Source: Actinomadura macrotermitis
GTDB lineage: Bacteria; Actinomycetota; Actinomycetes; Streptosporangiales; Streptosporangiaceae
Length of the DNA: 64,000 bases
Assembly: GCF_009604375.1 (NCBI RefSeq)
Contig: NZ_WEGH01000004.1
Coordinates: forward strand, 620,001-684,000
Reading direction: 5' to 3'
The translations under genes were made by a program, and so were the position numbers. Shown here one piece after another: positions 7,779 to 18,161 of this stretch (the stretch's first letter is position 1; the number at the start of each line of letters is the position of its first letter). Under the pieces are notes generated by a model. It saw only the letters and a list, made by a program, of their open reading frames with translations, was not told the DNA's origin and made no database searches.

Positions 7779-8510
7779 TCAGTTGAAAAGGTAGCCGAAC
7801 ACCGCGTCGCCGACCCTGCGGTCCACGACCTCGGCGCCGTTGGCCTCCTCCCGGGCGAACTTCACCGCGGCCTGGAGCCGCTCCAGCCGGTCGCGCAGCT
7901 CGTTGACCCGCCGCGCCGGCAGCGCGCCCGAGTAGGCGACCTTGGTCCAGGTGCCGACGATGACGTCCTCGGTGTAGGTCTCCACCTGCGCGGGGTGCTT
8001 GTCGGTCGCCTCGTACAGCACGTGCGCCCGCGGGATCTTCTTGGTCCGGGCGGTCTCCACCGGGTCGGTGCGCCACACGTCCTGGCCCTCGTCGTAGCTC
8101 CAGGACTCGCTCGCGTCCAGCACCGGCAGCCGGCCGATCAGCTGCGCCACCTCGGCGAGCTGCTTCTCCAGGAAGAGCAGGTAGGTCACGGGGACCTCCG
8201 CCACGACGACCTGGCCGTCCACGACCACGTCGGCGCGGGCCTCGCAGTTGGCCCAGTCCTTGGTGGCCACGACGTCGAACAGCCGGGTCAGCGCCTTGGC
8301 GACGTCGCGCAGCGCGTCCTCGGCCTTCACCTGCACCCGGGTGGACTCGGGCGGGAGGGTCTCGCCCTCCTCGTCCTTCGGCCGGTAGGTCCGCGACAGG
8401 CCGGACAGCAGCCCGGGCTTCTGCAGCACCTGCTGGACATCGGCCAGCTCGCGCTGGGTGCGCGTCTTGGCGCCCTTCTCCACCGCGATGATCTGATTCA
8501 GCCTGGTCAT
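7779..8510 (-). CDS. Uncharacterised 243-aa protein next to tRNA-like RNAs
   Basis: ATG 8510 has a GGGAGGG site upstream. I do not recognise a characterised family. The protein is soluble (no signal peptide or membrane helix), with a helical N-terminus containing Arg/Lys (TRLNQIIAVEKGAKTRTQRE), a central alternating strand/helix part (ADVVVDGQVVVAEVPVTYLL, then EKQLAEVAQLIGRLP), a charged segment with ARTKKIPRAH and a C-terminal coiled-coil-like helix (ARRVNELRDRLERLQAAVKF). Only one Cys is present. It is immediately upstream, on the same strand, of the two permuted tRNA-like RNAs, so it may bind or process them; that is inference from position only. It is not a Ro60/Rsr protein: it is half the length and has no TROVE or von Willebrand A pattern. 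Confidence 0.8.
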   Translation of the reverse strand: MTRLNQIIAVEKGAKTRTQRELADVQQVLQKPGLLSGLSRTYRPKDEEGETLPPESTRVQVKAEDALRDVAKALTRLFDVVATKDWANCEARADVVVDGQVVVAEVPVTYLLFLEKQLAEVAQLIGRLPVLDASESWSYDEGQDVWRTDPVETARTKKIPRAHVLYEATDKHPAQVETYTEDVIVGTWTKVAYSGALPARRVNELRDRLERLQAAVKFAREEANGAEVVDRRVGDAVFGYLFN

Positions 8511-8590
8511 GCCGCAGCCCTCCCCCGTACCGGAACGGCCGCCACACTACTGATCATCTATTCCGGGCGCATCCCGATTTACCCGGCGAA

Positions 8591-8632
8591 GCCGCGCCCC
8601 GGTGACCGGGCGGGCGGTCACCGGGGCGCGGC
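8591..8632 (-). terminator. Perfect 18-bp hairpin terminator of the catalase gene
   Basis: Arms 8591-8608 and 8615-8632 are perfectly complementary around a 6-nt loop, 8 bp beyond the catalase stop. Confidence 0.85.
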
Positions 8633-8639
8633 GCCGGAG

Positions 8640-10307
<1,668 letters not shown>

Positions 10308-10432
10308 GACGCGGTCTCCTCTCGCATTCGTGTTTCCCCCGGTAGATCGCCCTACCCCGAACTCGGGCGGCCTATCGCCATCGCCCCGCCAACGAAGCCC
10401 CGCCCGCGGAACGGAGCGCCTAGCCTGTGGGG

Positions 10433-10783
10433 ATGGATCTCCAAGAGCTCGCGGCGGAGCTGCGCCGGTTCGCGGCGGAGCGGGAGTGGGAACGGTTCCA
10501 CACCCCCAAGAACCTCGCGATGGCCCTGGCCGGCGAGGTCGGCGAACTGCTGGCCGAGCTGCAGTGGCTGACGCCGGAGGAGAGCGCCCGGGTGATGGCC
10601 GATCCGGAGGCGGGCGGCCGGGTGCGCGCCGAGCTCGGCGACGTCTTCAACTACCTGGTCCGGCTGGCCGACGCGCTCGGCGTCGACCTGGTGGAGGCGG
10701 GGGCCGACAAGCTCAGGGACAGCGAGCGGCGCTACGACGTCGCCACCTACCGGGGCAGGGCCCGCAAGGCCCCGCATACCTAA
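10433..10783 (+). CDS. MazG-like nucleotide pyrophosphohydrolase
   Basis: 116 aa from ATG 10433 (an in-frame GTG lies 6 bp earlier). The helical all-alpha NTP-PPase pattern is clear: FHTPKNLAMALAGEVGELLAELQW with the EVGELxxE metal-binding helix, and a second ELGDVFNYLVRLAD helix. Members of this short family hydrolyse (d)NTPs such as dCTP to the monophosphate and pyrophosphate, a house-cleaning role. It is monocistronic. Confidence 0.88.
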   Translation: MDLQELAAELRRFAAEREWERFHTPKNLAMALAGEVGELLAELQWLTPEESARVMADPEAGGRVRAELGDVFNYLVRLADALGVDLVEAGADKLRDSERRYDVATYRGRARKAPHT

Positions 10784-10869
10784 GTCGCCGCACCGTAGAC
10801 CATCGGCCGACGGCCCGCCGGTACCGCGCTCACCAGACTGAAGGTCGGGCGAGAGCACGGGGAGGCATG

Positions 10870-11991
10870 ATGCAGGACGAGGGAATCAGCCGGGCACGAT
10901 TTCTGGCGGCCGGCCTGGCGGGGGCGGCGGGAGCGCTCCTGCCGGCCGGGAGTGCCGCGGCGAAGGAGCGGTGGGGGCTGTCCTACCGCGGCGTCTGCTA
11001 CGAGGTCACGGACGGGGAGACGGCCGAGACCGGCTGGAACGCCACCCGGATGCGCACCGACATCCGGGCCATCAAGGACAGGCTGCACGCCGATTCGGTC
11101 TCGGTCTTCGGCGACGGCGCCGGCCGGTTGAAGGCCACCGCGACGGAGGCGGCCGAGCGGGGACTGCACGTCTGGCTCCAGCCGCGCCTGGCGGACCGTC
11201 CGCCGCACGAGATCCTCGACCACCTGGCCGAGACCGGCAGGCACGCCGAGCGGCTCCGCCGGCAGGGCGCGCGGGTGCATCTGAGCGTCGGCTGCGAGTT
11301 CGTGCTGTTCGTCCCGGGGATCGTGCCGGGCGCCGACGCGGTGGAACGGATCAGGAACCTGATGAGCGGGAACTACGACCCGCAGCAGATGATGCGGCGG
11401 CTGACCGCGTTCATCGCCCAGGCCGCGAAAGTGGGCCGATCGGTTTTCCACGGCCCGCTGACCTATGGCGCGGCCGAAGGCGATGAGGTCGACTGGCGCC
11501 TGTTCGACCTCGTCAGCGTCAATTACTACTCCTACTTCCAGGACCCGGCCCGCCACGTCCGGGAACTGCGCAAATACCAGCGCCGGCACAAACCGGTGGT
11601 GGTCTCCGAGTTCGGCTCGTGCACCTATAAGGGCGCCCCGCAGAAGGGCGGCATGGGCTGGGACGTCGTCGACTACGACAAGCCGAAACCTGAGATCAAG
11701 GGCCACCTGGTCCGCAGCGAACGGACCCAGGCGGCCTATCTGACAGGCCTGCTCGACGTCTTCGAGGCGATGGGGCTCTACGCGGCCATGACCTACAACT
11801 TCGTCACCCCTGACGCTCCCCACCGGCGCGATCCGCGCTACGACCTCGACATGGCGGGCTACAGCATCGTGAAGACGATCTGGGGAACCGAGAACGACCC
11901 GACCTCCCACTGGCACTGGCAGCCGAAGGAGGCGTTCCACGCCCTGGCGCGCCACTACGCCCGGCCCCACCGACGGCTCGATCCGGCATAA
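10870..11991 (+). CDS. Secreted TIM-barrel (glycoside-hydrolase-like) protein
   Basis: 373 aa from ATG 10870, 4 nt after a GGGGAGG site (a second ATG is at 10867). The N-terminus (ISRARFLAAGLAGAAGALLPAGSAAA) resembles a Tat or Sec signal; the twin arginine is interrupted (R-A-R). The body has the strand/helix rhythm of a clan-A-like TIM barrel. Candidate acid/base and nucleophile glutamates are GCEFVLF (near 141) and VSEFGS (near 245), with VNYYSY and a Trp-rich C-terminus. From memory, relatives in actinomycetes carry the label abortive infection protein, for which I see no support here. A glycosidase-like or sugar-binding role in the envelope is plausible; the substrate is unknown. Confidence 0.75.
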   Translation: MQDEGISRARFLAAGLAGAAGALLPAGSAAAKERWGLSYRGVCYEVTDGETAETGWNATRMRTDIRAIKDRLHADSVSVFGDGAGRLKATATEAAERGLHVWLQPRLADRPPHEILDHLAETGRHAERLRRQGARVHLSVGCEFVLFVPGIVPGADAVERIRNLMSGNYDPQQMMRRLTAFIAQAAKVGRSVFHGPLTYGAAEGDEVDWRLFDLVSVNYYSYFQDPARHVRELRKYQRRHKPVVVSEFGSCTYKGAPQKGGMGWDVVDYDKPKPEIKGHLVRSERTQAAYLTGLLDVFEAMGLYAAMTYNFVTPDAPHRRDPRYDLDMAGYSIVKTIWGTENDPTSHWHWQPKEAFHALARHYARPHRRLDPA

Positions 11992-12026
11992 TCCGTGATC
12001 TTGCGACTCTTCGGATCGGGGGGCAC

Positions 12027-13637
12027 ATGCCGCGCTCTGCCCGTCTCACCACCCTGGCCATGGCCGTCTCGGCGCTCGGCTACACGGCCCTCGCGTGCTG
12101 GTTCACGATCACCACGCTCGACCGGCCCTCCTCCGTCCGCCAGCTGGACCTGAACGTCTACCTCGGCGCGATCGGCACCGTCTCCCGGGGTGCGCCGCTG
12201 TACTCGTACGCGGCCCCGAACGGCGACCCGTTCACCTACCCGCCGTTCGCGCTGCTGGTGCTCTGGCCCGCCGGCCAGGTGCCGGACGGCCTCCTCCGGC
12301 TCCTGTGGACGCTGGCCACCTGCGGGGCCGTGGTCGCCATGGCCGCCGTCGCCGTCCGCCGCGCCGGGAGGAGCCGATGGCTCTTCGCGGTGGCCGCGCT
12401 GCTGCTGGTGTCGGCCCCGCTGCAGAGCGACCTGAGGTTCGGGCAGGTCAGCGTGTTCCTGGTGGCGCTGGCCTTCGCCGACGCCGCCGGCGTCGTCCCG
12501 CCGCGGTGGCGGGGCGTGCTGATCGGCCTGACCTCGGCGATCAAGCTGACCCCGCTGCTGTTCATCGGCTACCTGCTGGTCACCGGGCAGCGCCGGGCGG
12601 CCGCGCGGGCCCTCGGCGTGTTCGCGGCCTGCGGCGCGGTGGCCGCCGCCGTGCTGCCCCGCGACTCGCTGACGTTCTGGACCGGCGCGGTCTTCTCGAC
12701 CTCCCGGATCGGGGACCTGTCCATCGGCGGCAACCAGTCGCTGAACGGCATGCTGCTGCGCCTGCCGCTCACCGACGCCGACCGCGGGACCGCCTTCCTG
12801 CTGCTGGCCGCGGTCGCCTGCGGCGCCGCGCTGTACCGGGCGCGGGACCTGTTCCGGACGGGGCACGCCACCGAGGCGGCGGTCATCACCGGATGCGCGA
12901 CCCTGGCGGTCTCCCCGGTCTCCTGGACCCACCACCAGGCGTGGACGGTGCTGGCGGGGATCCTGCTCTTCGCGCGCGGCTCGCTGCTCCGCCGGACGGC
13001 CGCGGTCGCGATCATCGCCGTCATGGTCGTCCCCGGCCCCGCCCTCGGCCACGGCGTGCTCGGCTTCGCCGCCGCCAACGCGCGGGCGCTCTGCGCGTTC
13101 GCCCTCTGCTGCCTCGGCCTGCTCACCGCCTGGCGCGCCGCCCGCACACCGCACCTGCTGCTGGCCGGCCGCCTGCGGCTGCGCCCCCGCGCGCTGGCCG
13201 CGGCCGGCGGCGCCGCCGTCCTGTTCGCGGGCGGCCTGGTGGTCACCCACCTCATCCAGGTCCGGATGCTGACCACCGACGACCTGGCGGCGCCGGTCTG
13301 GCAGGAGGCCCTCGGCTACACCGAGGAGGGGGGACGCCCCCGGACCGAGTGGCCCGAGGTCGCGCCCGGCGGCGAACCGGTCAACTACGGGGCGTCCTAC
13401 GACGGCGAGACCGCGCTGGTGGCCGCCGGGGCGGTGGGCCCTGCCGTGCAGCGCCTGGTGCTGGCCACCTCGGCCGGCGGGCCGCGCTACGACGTCCCGC
13501 TGACGGCGTCCCCGCGGCCGGGAACGCGGCTCTTCGCCCTGTCCATCACCGACGCCTCCAGCGCCGACCTGCTCGCCTACGACGCGGCCGGCCGGCTGCT
13601 CTGCCACTGCGGCGGCGGGAAGCTCAGCGGCTCCTGA
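12027..13637 (+). CDS. GT87-type (DUF2029) polyprenyl-sugar membrane glycosyltransferase
   Basis: 536 aa, ATG preceded by GGGGGG. Around ten hydrophobic helices cover residues 10-420. After the first helix comes the conserved extracytoplasmic loop with an acidic residue (LDLNVYLGAIGTVSRGAPLYSY), where the catalytic Asp of GT-C enzymes sits. The last 110 residues are a soluble, probably extracytoplasmic domain, longer than in many relatives. GT87 members in mycobacteria transfer mannose or arabinose from polyprenyl phosphate in lipoglycan synthesis; the donor here is unknown. It is 35 bp behind the secreted TIM-barrel gene on the same strand, so the two may be co-transcribed. Confidence 0.85.
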   Translation: MPRSARLTTLAMAVSALGYTALACWFTITTLDRPSSVRQLDLNVYLGAIGTVSRGAPLYSYAAPNGDPFTYPPFALLVLWPAGQVPDGLLRLLWTLATCGAVVAMAAVAVRRAGRSRWLFAVAALLLVSAPLQSDLRFGQVSVFLVALAFADAAGVVPPRWRGVLIGLTSAIKLTPLLFIGYLLVTGQRRAAARALGVFAACGAVAAAVLPRDSLTFWTGAVFSTSRIGDLSIGGNQSLNGMLLRLPLTDADRGTAFLLLAAVACGAALYRARDLFRTGHATEAAVITGCATLAVSPVSWTHHQAWTVLAGILLFARGSLLRRTAAVAIIAVMVVPGPALGHGVLGFAAANARALCAFALCCLGLLTAWRAARTPHLLLAGRLRLRPRALAAAGGAAVLFAGGLVVTHLIQVRMLTTDDLAAPVWQEALGYTEEGGRPRTEWPEVAPGGEPVNYGASYDGETALVAAGAVGPAVQRLVLATSAGGPRYDVPLTASPRPGTRLFALSITDASSADLLAYDAAGRLLCHCGGGKLSGS

Positions 13638-13655
13638 CGAAGCGAGGCGCGGGGG

Positions 13656-14047
13656 CGGACGAGCCGGCCTGTAAGCCGGGTTCTGTGCCCGTCTTGCGAC
13701 GGGTGACGGCCATCCATCTCGGACCGCCGTTGCCGGCGGCCTCCAGCGGTCTACCCGCAGGCTCGGGCGGGCCGCCCTCGAACGCCTGCGCAGAAGGCTG
13801 TCGCCTTCCTCTTGACCTTGCTCCAGGTGGGGTTTACCGAGCCGCCCACGTCACCGTGGGCGCTGGTGAGCTCTTACCTCACCGTTTCACCCTTACCACC
13901 GGCCAGGCCGGTGGCGGTCTGTTTTCTGTGGCACTGTCCCGCGGGTCGCCCCGGGTCGGCGTTACCGACCACCCTGCCCTGTGGAGCCCGGACTTTCCTC
14001 GACGGGGGCGCAAGGCCCCCGACGCGGCCGTCCGGCCGGCTCGTCCG
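13656..14047 (-). ncRNA. rnpB: RNase P RNA, bacterial type A
   Basis: The minus strand carries the universal RNase P RNA elements: GAGGAAAGTCCGGGCTCC near the 5' end (about 13986-14003) and the 3' ACAGAACCCGGCTTACAGGCC-type segment (about 13665-13685). The terminal P1 helix is formed by CGGACGAGCCGGCC (14034-14047) and its perfect complement (13656-13669). About 392 nt, a normal length. It is the catalytic RNA that removes 5' leaders from tRNA precursors. Confidence 0.96.
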
Positions 14048-14061
14048 CCGTACGGGCAAGC

Positions 14062-14832
14062 CTAGCGGGTTCGGCCGATGGGGAAGACGCCGCCGGGGGC
14101 CGCGTAGGAGATGGGGCCCTGGTAGCGGGTGGCCGCCCGGGTGATCGCTTCGGTGGGGGTGAGGGAGCGGCCCACGTGGGTCAGGAGCAGGGCGGCGGCG
14201 CCGGCGGCGGTCGCTGTTTCGCCTGCTTGTTCCGGTGTGTGGTGGGCGGGGGTGGGGGCCGGGCCGTCCGCTTCGCAGAGGAGGACGTCGCAGTTCGCGG
14301 CGAGGGCGGTGAGGTTCGCGCAAGGGGACGTGTCGCCCGAGTAGGTCAGGGAGGCGCCGGGAGTCTCGACGCGGAGGGCGAAGGCCGGCATCTCGTGGGA
14401 GACGGCCCGGGAGGTGAGGGACAGGTCCCCCAGGCGGGTCCGGTGGCCGTCGTGGAGTTCCTCGACGGCGAAGGCCGACTCGACGGGGCTGCGGGCCGGG
14501 CCGTTCGTCAGGAAGCCGGCCAGGCGGTCGGCGGTGCCGGGCGGGGCGAACAGAGGGATGGGCTCCTTGAGCTCGATGTCGGCGTACAGGGCGCCGTAGT
14601 AGGCCGTCAGCAGGTCCGCGCAGTGGTCGGCGTGCAGGTGGGAGATCCAGATGCCGTCGAGCTCGTCCAGACGGGTGTGGCGCTGCAGCTCGGCCAGGGT
14701 GCCGGTGCCCGCGTCCATCCAGAGGCGGGTGGTCCCGTGGGACATCAGGTAGCCCGAGCACGGATTGTCGACGGACGGGTACGGCGTCGCCGAGCCGAGG
14801 ACGGTGAGGGTGAGGGTGAGGTCGCCGGTCAT
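14062..14832 (-). CDS. Metallo-beta-lactamase-fold hydrolase (RNase Z/phosphodiesterase-like)
   Basis: 256 aa. It shows the MBL metal motif SHLHADHC (near residues 63-70), an early MDAGTGT strand, YSGDTSPC with a metal Asp, and LLTHVGRSLTPTEA near the end. This arrangement is that of the ElaC/RNase Z-like and cyclic-nucleotide phosphodiesterase-like branch, but the exo-site of true RNase Z is not evident, so the substrate is open. It starts 9 bp after the TrpB-like stop (same strand) and ends 14 bp before the RNase P RNA. Confidence 0.85.
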   Translation of the reverse strand: MTGDLTLTLTVLGSATPYPSVDNPCSGYLMSHGTTRLWMDAGTGTLAELQRHTRLDELDGIWISHLHADHCADLLTAYYGALYADIELKEPIPLFAPPGTADRLAGFLTNGPARSPVESAFAVEELHDGHRTRLGDLSLTSRAVSHEMPAFALRVETPGASLTYSGDTSPCANLTALAANCDVLLCEADGPAPTPAHHTPEQAGETATAAGAAALLLTHVGRSLTPTEAITRAATRYQGPISYAAPGGVFPIGRTR

Positions 14833-14841
14833 CCGGCGACC

Positions 14842-16152
14842 CTACGGCAGCCGGGCCAGCGCGGCGTCCAGGCGCCCCTCGGGCAGGTCGTGGTCGCGCA
14901 TCTCCCCCGACAGGTAGCGGTCGTAGGCGGCCATGTCCAGGTGGCCGTGCCCGCAGAGGGCGGTGAGGATGACCTTGGCCTCGCCGGTGGCGGCGCAGCG
15001 CCGGGCCTCCTCGACGACGGCCGCGAGGGCGTGCGTCGGCTCCGGCGCCGGGACGATGCCCTCGGTGCGCGCGAACAGGACGCCCGCCTCGAAGCACTCG
15101 CGCTGCGGCTTGGCCGTCGCCCGGAACAGCCCCAGCTCGTACATGTGGGACAGCAGCGGCGACATGCCGTGGTAGCGCAGGCCGCCGGCGTGGATCGGGT
15201 CCGGGACGAAGTCGTGCCCGAGGGTGTGCATCTTCAGCAGGGGCGTGAAGCCCGCGGTGTCGCCGTAGTCGTAGGCGTACCGGCCCCGGGTGAAGGACGG
15301 GCAGGCCGCCGGTTCCACGGCGAGGACGTCCGGGGAGTGGCCGCCGGCCAGCTTCCCGCGCAGGAACGGGAACACCAGGCCTGCGAAGTTGGAGCCGCCG
15401 CCCGTGCAGCCGACGATGAGGTCGGGCGCCTCCCCCAGTTGCTCCAGCGCCTCCTCGCCGATCACCGTCTGGTGCATGAGCACGTGGTTGAGGACGCTGC
15501 CGAGGGCGTAGCGGGTGTCGTCGGGCGCGGCCGCCTCGACGGCCTCGCTGATGGCGATGCCGAGCGACCCGGGCGAGTCGGGGTCGTCCGCGAGGACCTT
15601 GGCGCCGGCGGTGGTGCGCGGCGACGGGCTGGCGTGCACGGTGGCGCCGAACAGCCCCATCATCGACCGCCGGTACGGCTTCTGGTCGTAGGACGCCCGC
15701 ACCATCCAGACCTCGCAGTCCAGGCCGAACTGGGCGCACGCGAACGCCAGGGCGCTGCCCCACTGGCCCGCGCCCGTCTCGGTGGTGAGGCGCCGGACGC
15801 CCTGGCGCGCGTTGTAGTACGCCTGCGGGACGGCCGTGTTCGGCTTGTGCGACCCGACCGGCGAGCCGCCCTCGTACTTGACGTAGATGCGGGCGGGCGT
15901 GCCGAGGGCCTTCTCCAGGCGGCGGGCCCGGATCAGCGGGGTCGGGCGCCAGAGCCGGTAGACCTCGCGGACCTCTTCGGGGATGTCGGTGAAGGGCTCG
16001 GTGCTCACCTCCTGCGCGATGAGGTCGGCCGGGAACAGCGGCGCGAGGTCGTCCGGGCCGAGCGGGGCGCGGGTGCCCGGGTGCAGGGGCGGCGGCGGGG
16101 GCGCGGGCAGGTCGGGGACGATGTTGTACCAGCGGCGCGGCAGCTCGACCAT
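14842..16152 (-). CDS. TrpB2-like PLP-dependent tryptophan synthase beta-chain homologue
   Basis: 436 aa from ATG 16152, with GAGGAGG 6 nt upstream (longer frame to 16185 rejected). The PLP lysine is in GSHKPNTA, the phosphate-binding loop is CTGGGSNF, and there is an N-terminal extension before the RPTPLIRARRLE motif. Length and extension match the TrpB2 branch rather than canonical TrpB. TrpB2 enzymes make tryptophan from indole and serine, often without a TrpA partner. No trpA is adjacent; the downstream MBL gene and upstream RNase H/phosphatase gene do not point to tryptophan synthesis. Confidence 0.9.
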   Translation of the reverse strand: MVELPRRWYNIVPDLPAPPPPPLHPGTRAPLGPDDLAPLFPADLIAQEVSTEPFTDIPEEVREVYRLWRPTPLIRARRLEKALGTPARIYVKYEGGSPVGSHKPNTAVPQAYYNARQGVRRLTTETGAGQWGSALAFACAQFGLDCEVWMVRASYDQKPYRRSMMGLFGATVHASPSPRTTAGAKVLADDPDSPGSLGIAISEAVEAAAPDDTRYALGSVLNHVLMHQTVIGEEALEQLGEAPDLIVGCTGGGSNFAGLVFPFLRGKLAGGHSPDVLAVEPAACPSFTRGRYAYDYGDTAGFTPLLKMHTLGHDFVPDPIHAGGLRYHGMSPLLSHMYELGLFRATAKPQRECFEAGVLFARTEGIVPAPEPTHALAAVVEEARRCAATGEAKVILTALCGHGHLDMAAYDRYLSGEMRDHDLPEGRLDAALARLP

Positions 16153-16204
16153 GGCGGCCTCCTCGGTGACGGGCGCTGCACGCAACGTAACCGAGGAGGC
16201 GGCG

Positions 16205-17299
16205 TCAGTCCAGGTGGTGGGTGTCGTTGAAGGACCGCAGGGACGCCGGGCCGTCCTCGTACCACTGGACGGCCGACAGCGACGCCACGTCCAGCTGCAT
16301 CCGGTACAGCGACGCCATCGGCGCGCCGAGGGCGTCCTTGACCAGCAGCTTGATGGGCGTCACGTGCGAGACGACCAGGACCGTGCGGCCCGGGTGGCGC
16401 TCCTTCAGCCGGTCCAGGCCGGCCCGGACGCGGCGGGACACCTCGGCGAAGCTCTCGCCGCCCGGCGGCGCGACGGCCGGGTCGGCCAGCCACTCCTTCA
16501 GCCGGGCGGGGGTGCGCTCGCCCGCCTCGGCGAACGTCAGGCCCTCCCAGTCGCCGAAGTCGGTCTCCCGGAAGCCCTCCTCGATCTCCACCTCCAGGCC
16601 GGTGGCGGCGGCGGCCTCGGCGGCGGTCGCGCGGCAGCGCGCCAGGGGGGAGGAGACGATCGCCTCGATCCCGCGCCCGGCGAGGGCGCGGGCCGCGGCG
16701 CGGGCCTGGTCGAGGCCGCGGTCGGTGAGGGGGTGGTCGCCGATGCCGGCGAAGCGCTTCTCGGCCGACAGCGGCGTCTCGCCGTGCCGCAGCAGGAGCG
16801 TGGTGAGGGGCGTCGTGCTCGCCGGGGACCAGGCGGGGGCCGCCGGTGCGGCGGGGACCGACGCCTGCACCGACCACTCCTCGCCGCGGGCCGCGGCGTC
16901 CATCGCCTCGTTGGCCAGCCGGTCGGCGTCGGCGTTCTGCGCGCGCGGGATCCAGCCGTAGGCGACGCCGGCGAAGGACGCCGCCGCCTCCCGGGCGCGG
17001 GCCGCGAGCGGCACCATGTCCGGGTGCTTGATCTTCCAGCGGCCCGACATCTGCTCGACGACCAGCTTGGAGTCCATCCGCACCCGCACGCGCGCGCCGG
17101 GGTCCAGCTCCGCCGCCGCCTCCAGGCCCGCGATCAGGCCGCGGTACTCGGCCACGTTGTTGGTGGCGTGCCCGATCGCCTCGGCGACCTCGGCGAGCAC
17201 CTCGCCCGACGCGGCGTCGCGGACCAGCGCGCCGTACCCGGCGGGCCCCGGGTTGCCCCGGGAGCCGCCGTCGGCCTCGACGATGAACTCCGTGCTCAT
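16205..17299 (-). CDS. Bifunctional RNase HI / histidine phosphatase
   Basis: 364 aa. Residues 1-140 are an RNase HI domain with its acidic residues in EADGGSRGNPG (Asp10), NNVAEYRGL (Glu near 52), VRMDSKL (Asp near 74) and NADADRLAN (Asp near 124). After a linker, residues about 168-360 form a phosphoglycerate-mutase-like phosphatase with LLRHGETPLS (catalytic His) and a second His in VVSHVTP. It matches the mycobacterial Rv2228c architecture, where the two parts remove RNA from RNA-DNA hybrids and dephosphorylate alpha-ribazole phosphate (CobC-like). It follows the zinc-ribbon and Nif3 genes on the same strand, the same order as in mycobacteria. Confidence 0.93.
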   Translation of the reverse strand: MSTEFIVEADGGSRGNPGPAGYGALVRDAASGEVLAEVAEAIGHATNNVAEYRGLIAGLEAAAELDPGARVRVRMDSKLVVEQMSGRWKIKHPDMVPLAARAREAAASFAGVAYGWIPRAQNADADRLANEAMDAAARGEEWSVQASVPAAPAAPAWSPASTTPLTTLLLRHGETPLSAEKRFAGIGDHPLTDRGLDQARAAARALAGRGIEAIVSSPLARCRATAAEAAAATGLEVEIEEGFRETDFGDWEGLTFAEAGERTPARLKEWLADPAVAPPGGESFAEVSRRVRAGLDRLKERHPGRTVLVVSHVTPIKLLVKDALGAPMASLYRMQLDVASLSAVQWYEDGPASLRSFNDTHHLD

Positions 17300-17417
17300 G
17301 GTCTCGCCTCCGCTCGACGGCTCGCCGCCGTTTCACGCGGCGGCTTCCCTCGTCGCAGGCTCCTCAGTCCAGCCACCGCGCGTCGGCTCGCGGTGCCCGT
17401 GGTCTCCTCGCCGGCGC

Positions 17418-18161
17418 TCACAGCCCCGACTCGGCGGTGCGGACCAGGATGCGGCGGCACTCCTCGCAGCGCAGCACGTCGTCGTCGGCCGCGGCGCGGA
17501 TGCGGTTCAGGTCGACGGTGTTGAGCGCCAGGCGGCACCCCTGGCACGACCCCCGGTACAGCACGGCCGCGCCGACGCCGCCGAACTGGCCGCGCAGCTT
17601 CTCGTAGAGGGCGATCAGGTCGTCCGGGACGTCCTTGGCGACGGCGGTGCGGGCGGTGGAGGTGGCGGCGGCCTCGTCGTCGATCTTGTGCTGGGCCTCG
17701 TCGCGGCGGCCGGTCAGCCCGGCCAGCTCGCGCTCGGCGGACTCGCGCTCGGCGCGCAGCCCGGCGACCTTGGCCTCGGCCTCCTCGCGGCGCTCCATGA
17801 TCTCCAGCACGACCTCCTCCAGGTCGCCCTGGCGGCGCTGCAGCGAGGCGATCTCGGCCTGCAGGCCGGACAGGTCCTTGGCCGAGGTGACCATGCCCGA
17901 GTCGAGCCGCTTCTGGTCGCGGTCGGCGCGCGCGCGGACCTGCTCGACGTCCTGCTCGGCCTTGCGCTGCTCGCGGTCCAGGTCGCCGAGTTCGGTCTCG
18001 GCGGCCACGATGGCGTCGCGCAGCTCGCCGGCCCGGCCCTGCAGCCGGTCGATCTCGGCGAGCTCGGGCAGGGTGCGGCGGCGGTGCGCGAGGCGGTCCA
18101 GCGAGCTGTCGAGCTCCTGCAGGTCGATCAGGCGCTGCTGGGCTTGCGGTGCGGCTTTCAC
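17418..18161 (-). CDS. Coiled-coil / C4 zinc-ribbon protein
   Basis: 247 aa, GTG 18161 with AGGAG 5 nt upstream; its start overlaps the Nif3 stop (GTGA). Residues about 1-180 form one long antiparallel coiled coil; the C-terminus holds a zinc ribbon with CQGC and CEEC pairs. It is the homologue of the Rv2229c-type protein always found between Nif3 and RNase H/CobC genes. Proposed as a nucleic-acid-binding or scaffold protein; activity unknown. Confidence 0.88.
   Translation of the reverse strand: MKAAPQAQQRLIDLQELDSSLDRLAHRRRTLPELAEIDRLQGRAGELRDAIVAAETELGDLDREQRKAEQDVEQVRARADRDQKRLDSGMVTSAKDLSGLQAEIASLQRRQGDLEEVVLEIMERREEAEAKVAGLRAERESAERELAGLTGRRDEAQHKIDDEAAATSTARTAVAKDVPDDLIALYEKLRGQFGGVGAAVLYRGSCQGCRLALNTVDLNRIRAAADDDVLRCEECRRILVRTAESGL

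Noticed and set aside
7779..8510. Ro60/Rsr identity for the gene beside the Y-RNA-like elements
   Set aside because: At 243 aa it is too short, and no TROVE or von Willebrand A motifs can be seen.
10870..11991. Phage-resistance (abortive infection) function
   Set aside because: The label comes from annotation of relatives; the sequence shows a secreted TIM-barrel protein, and there is no defence context.
13657..14065. Plus-strand frames through the rnpB region
   Set aside because: The minus strand holds complete RNase P RNA landmarks, and the frames are incidental.
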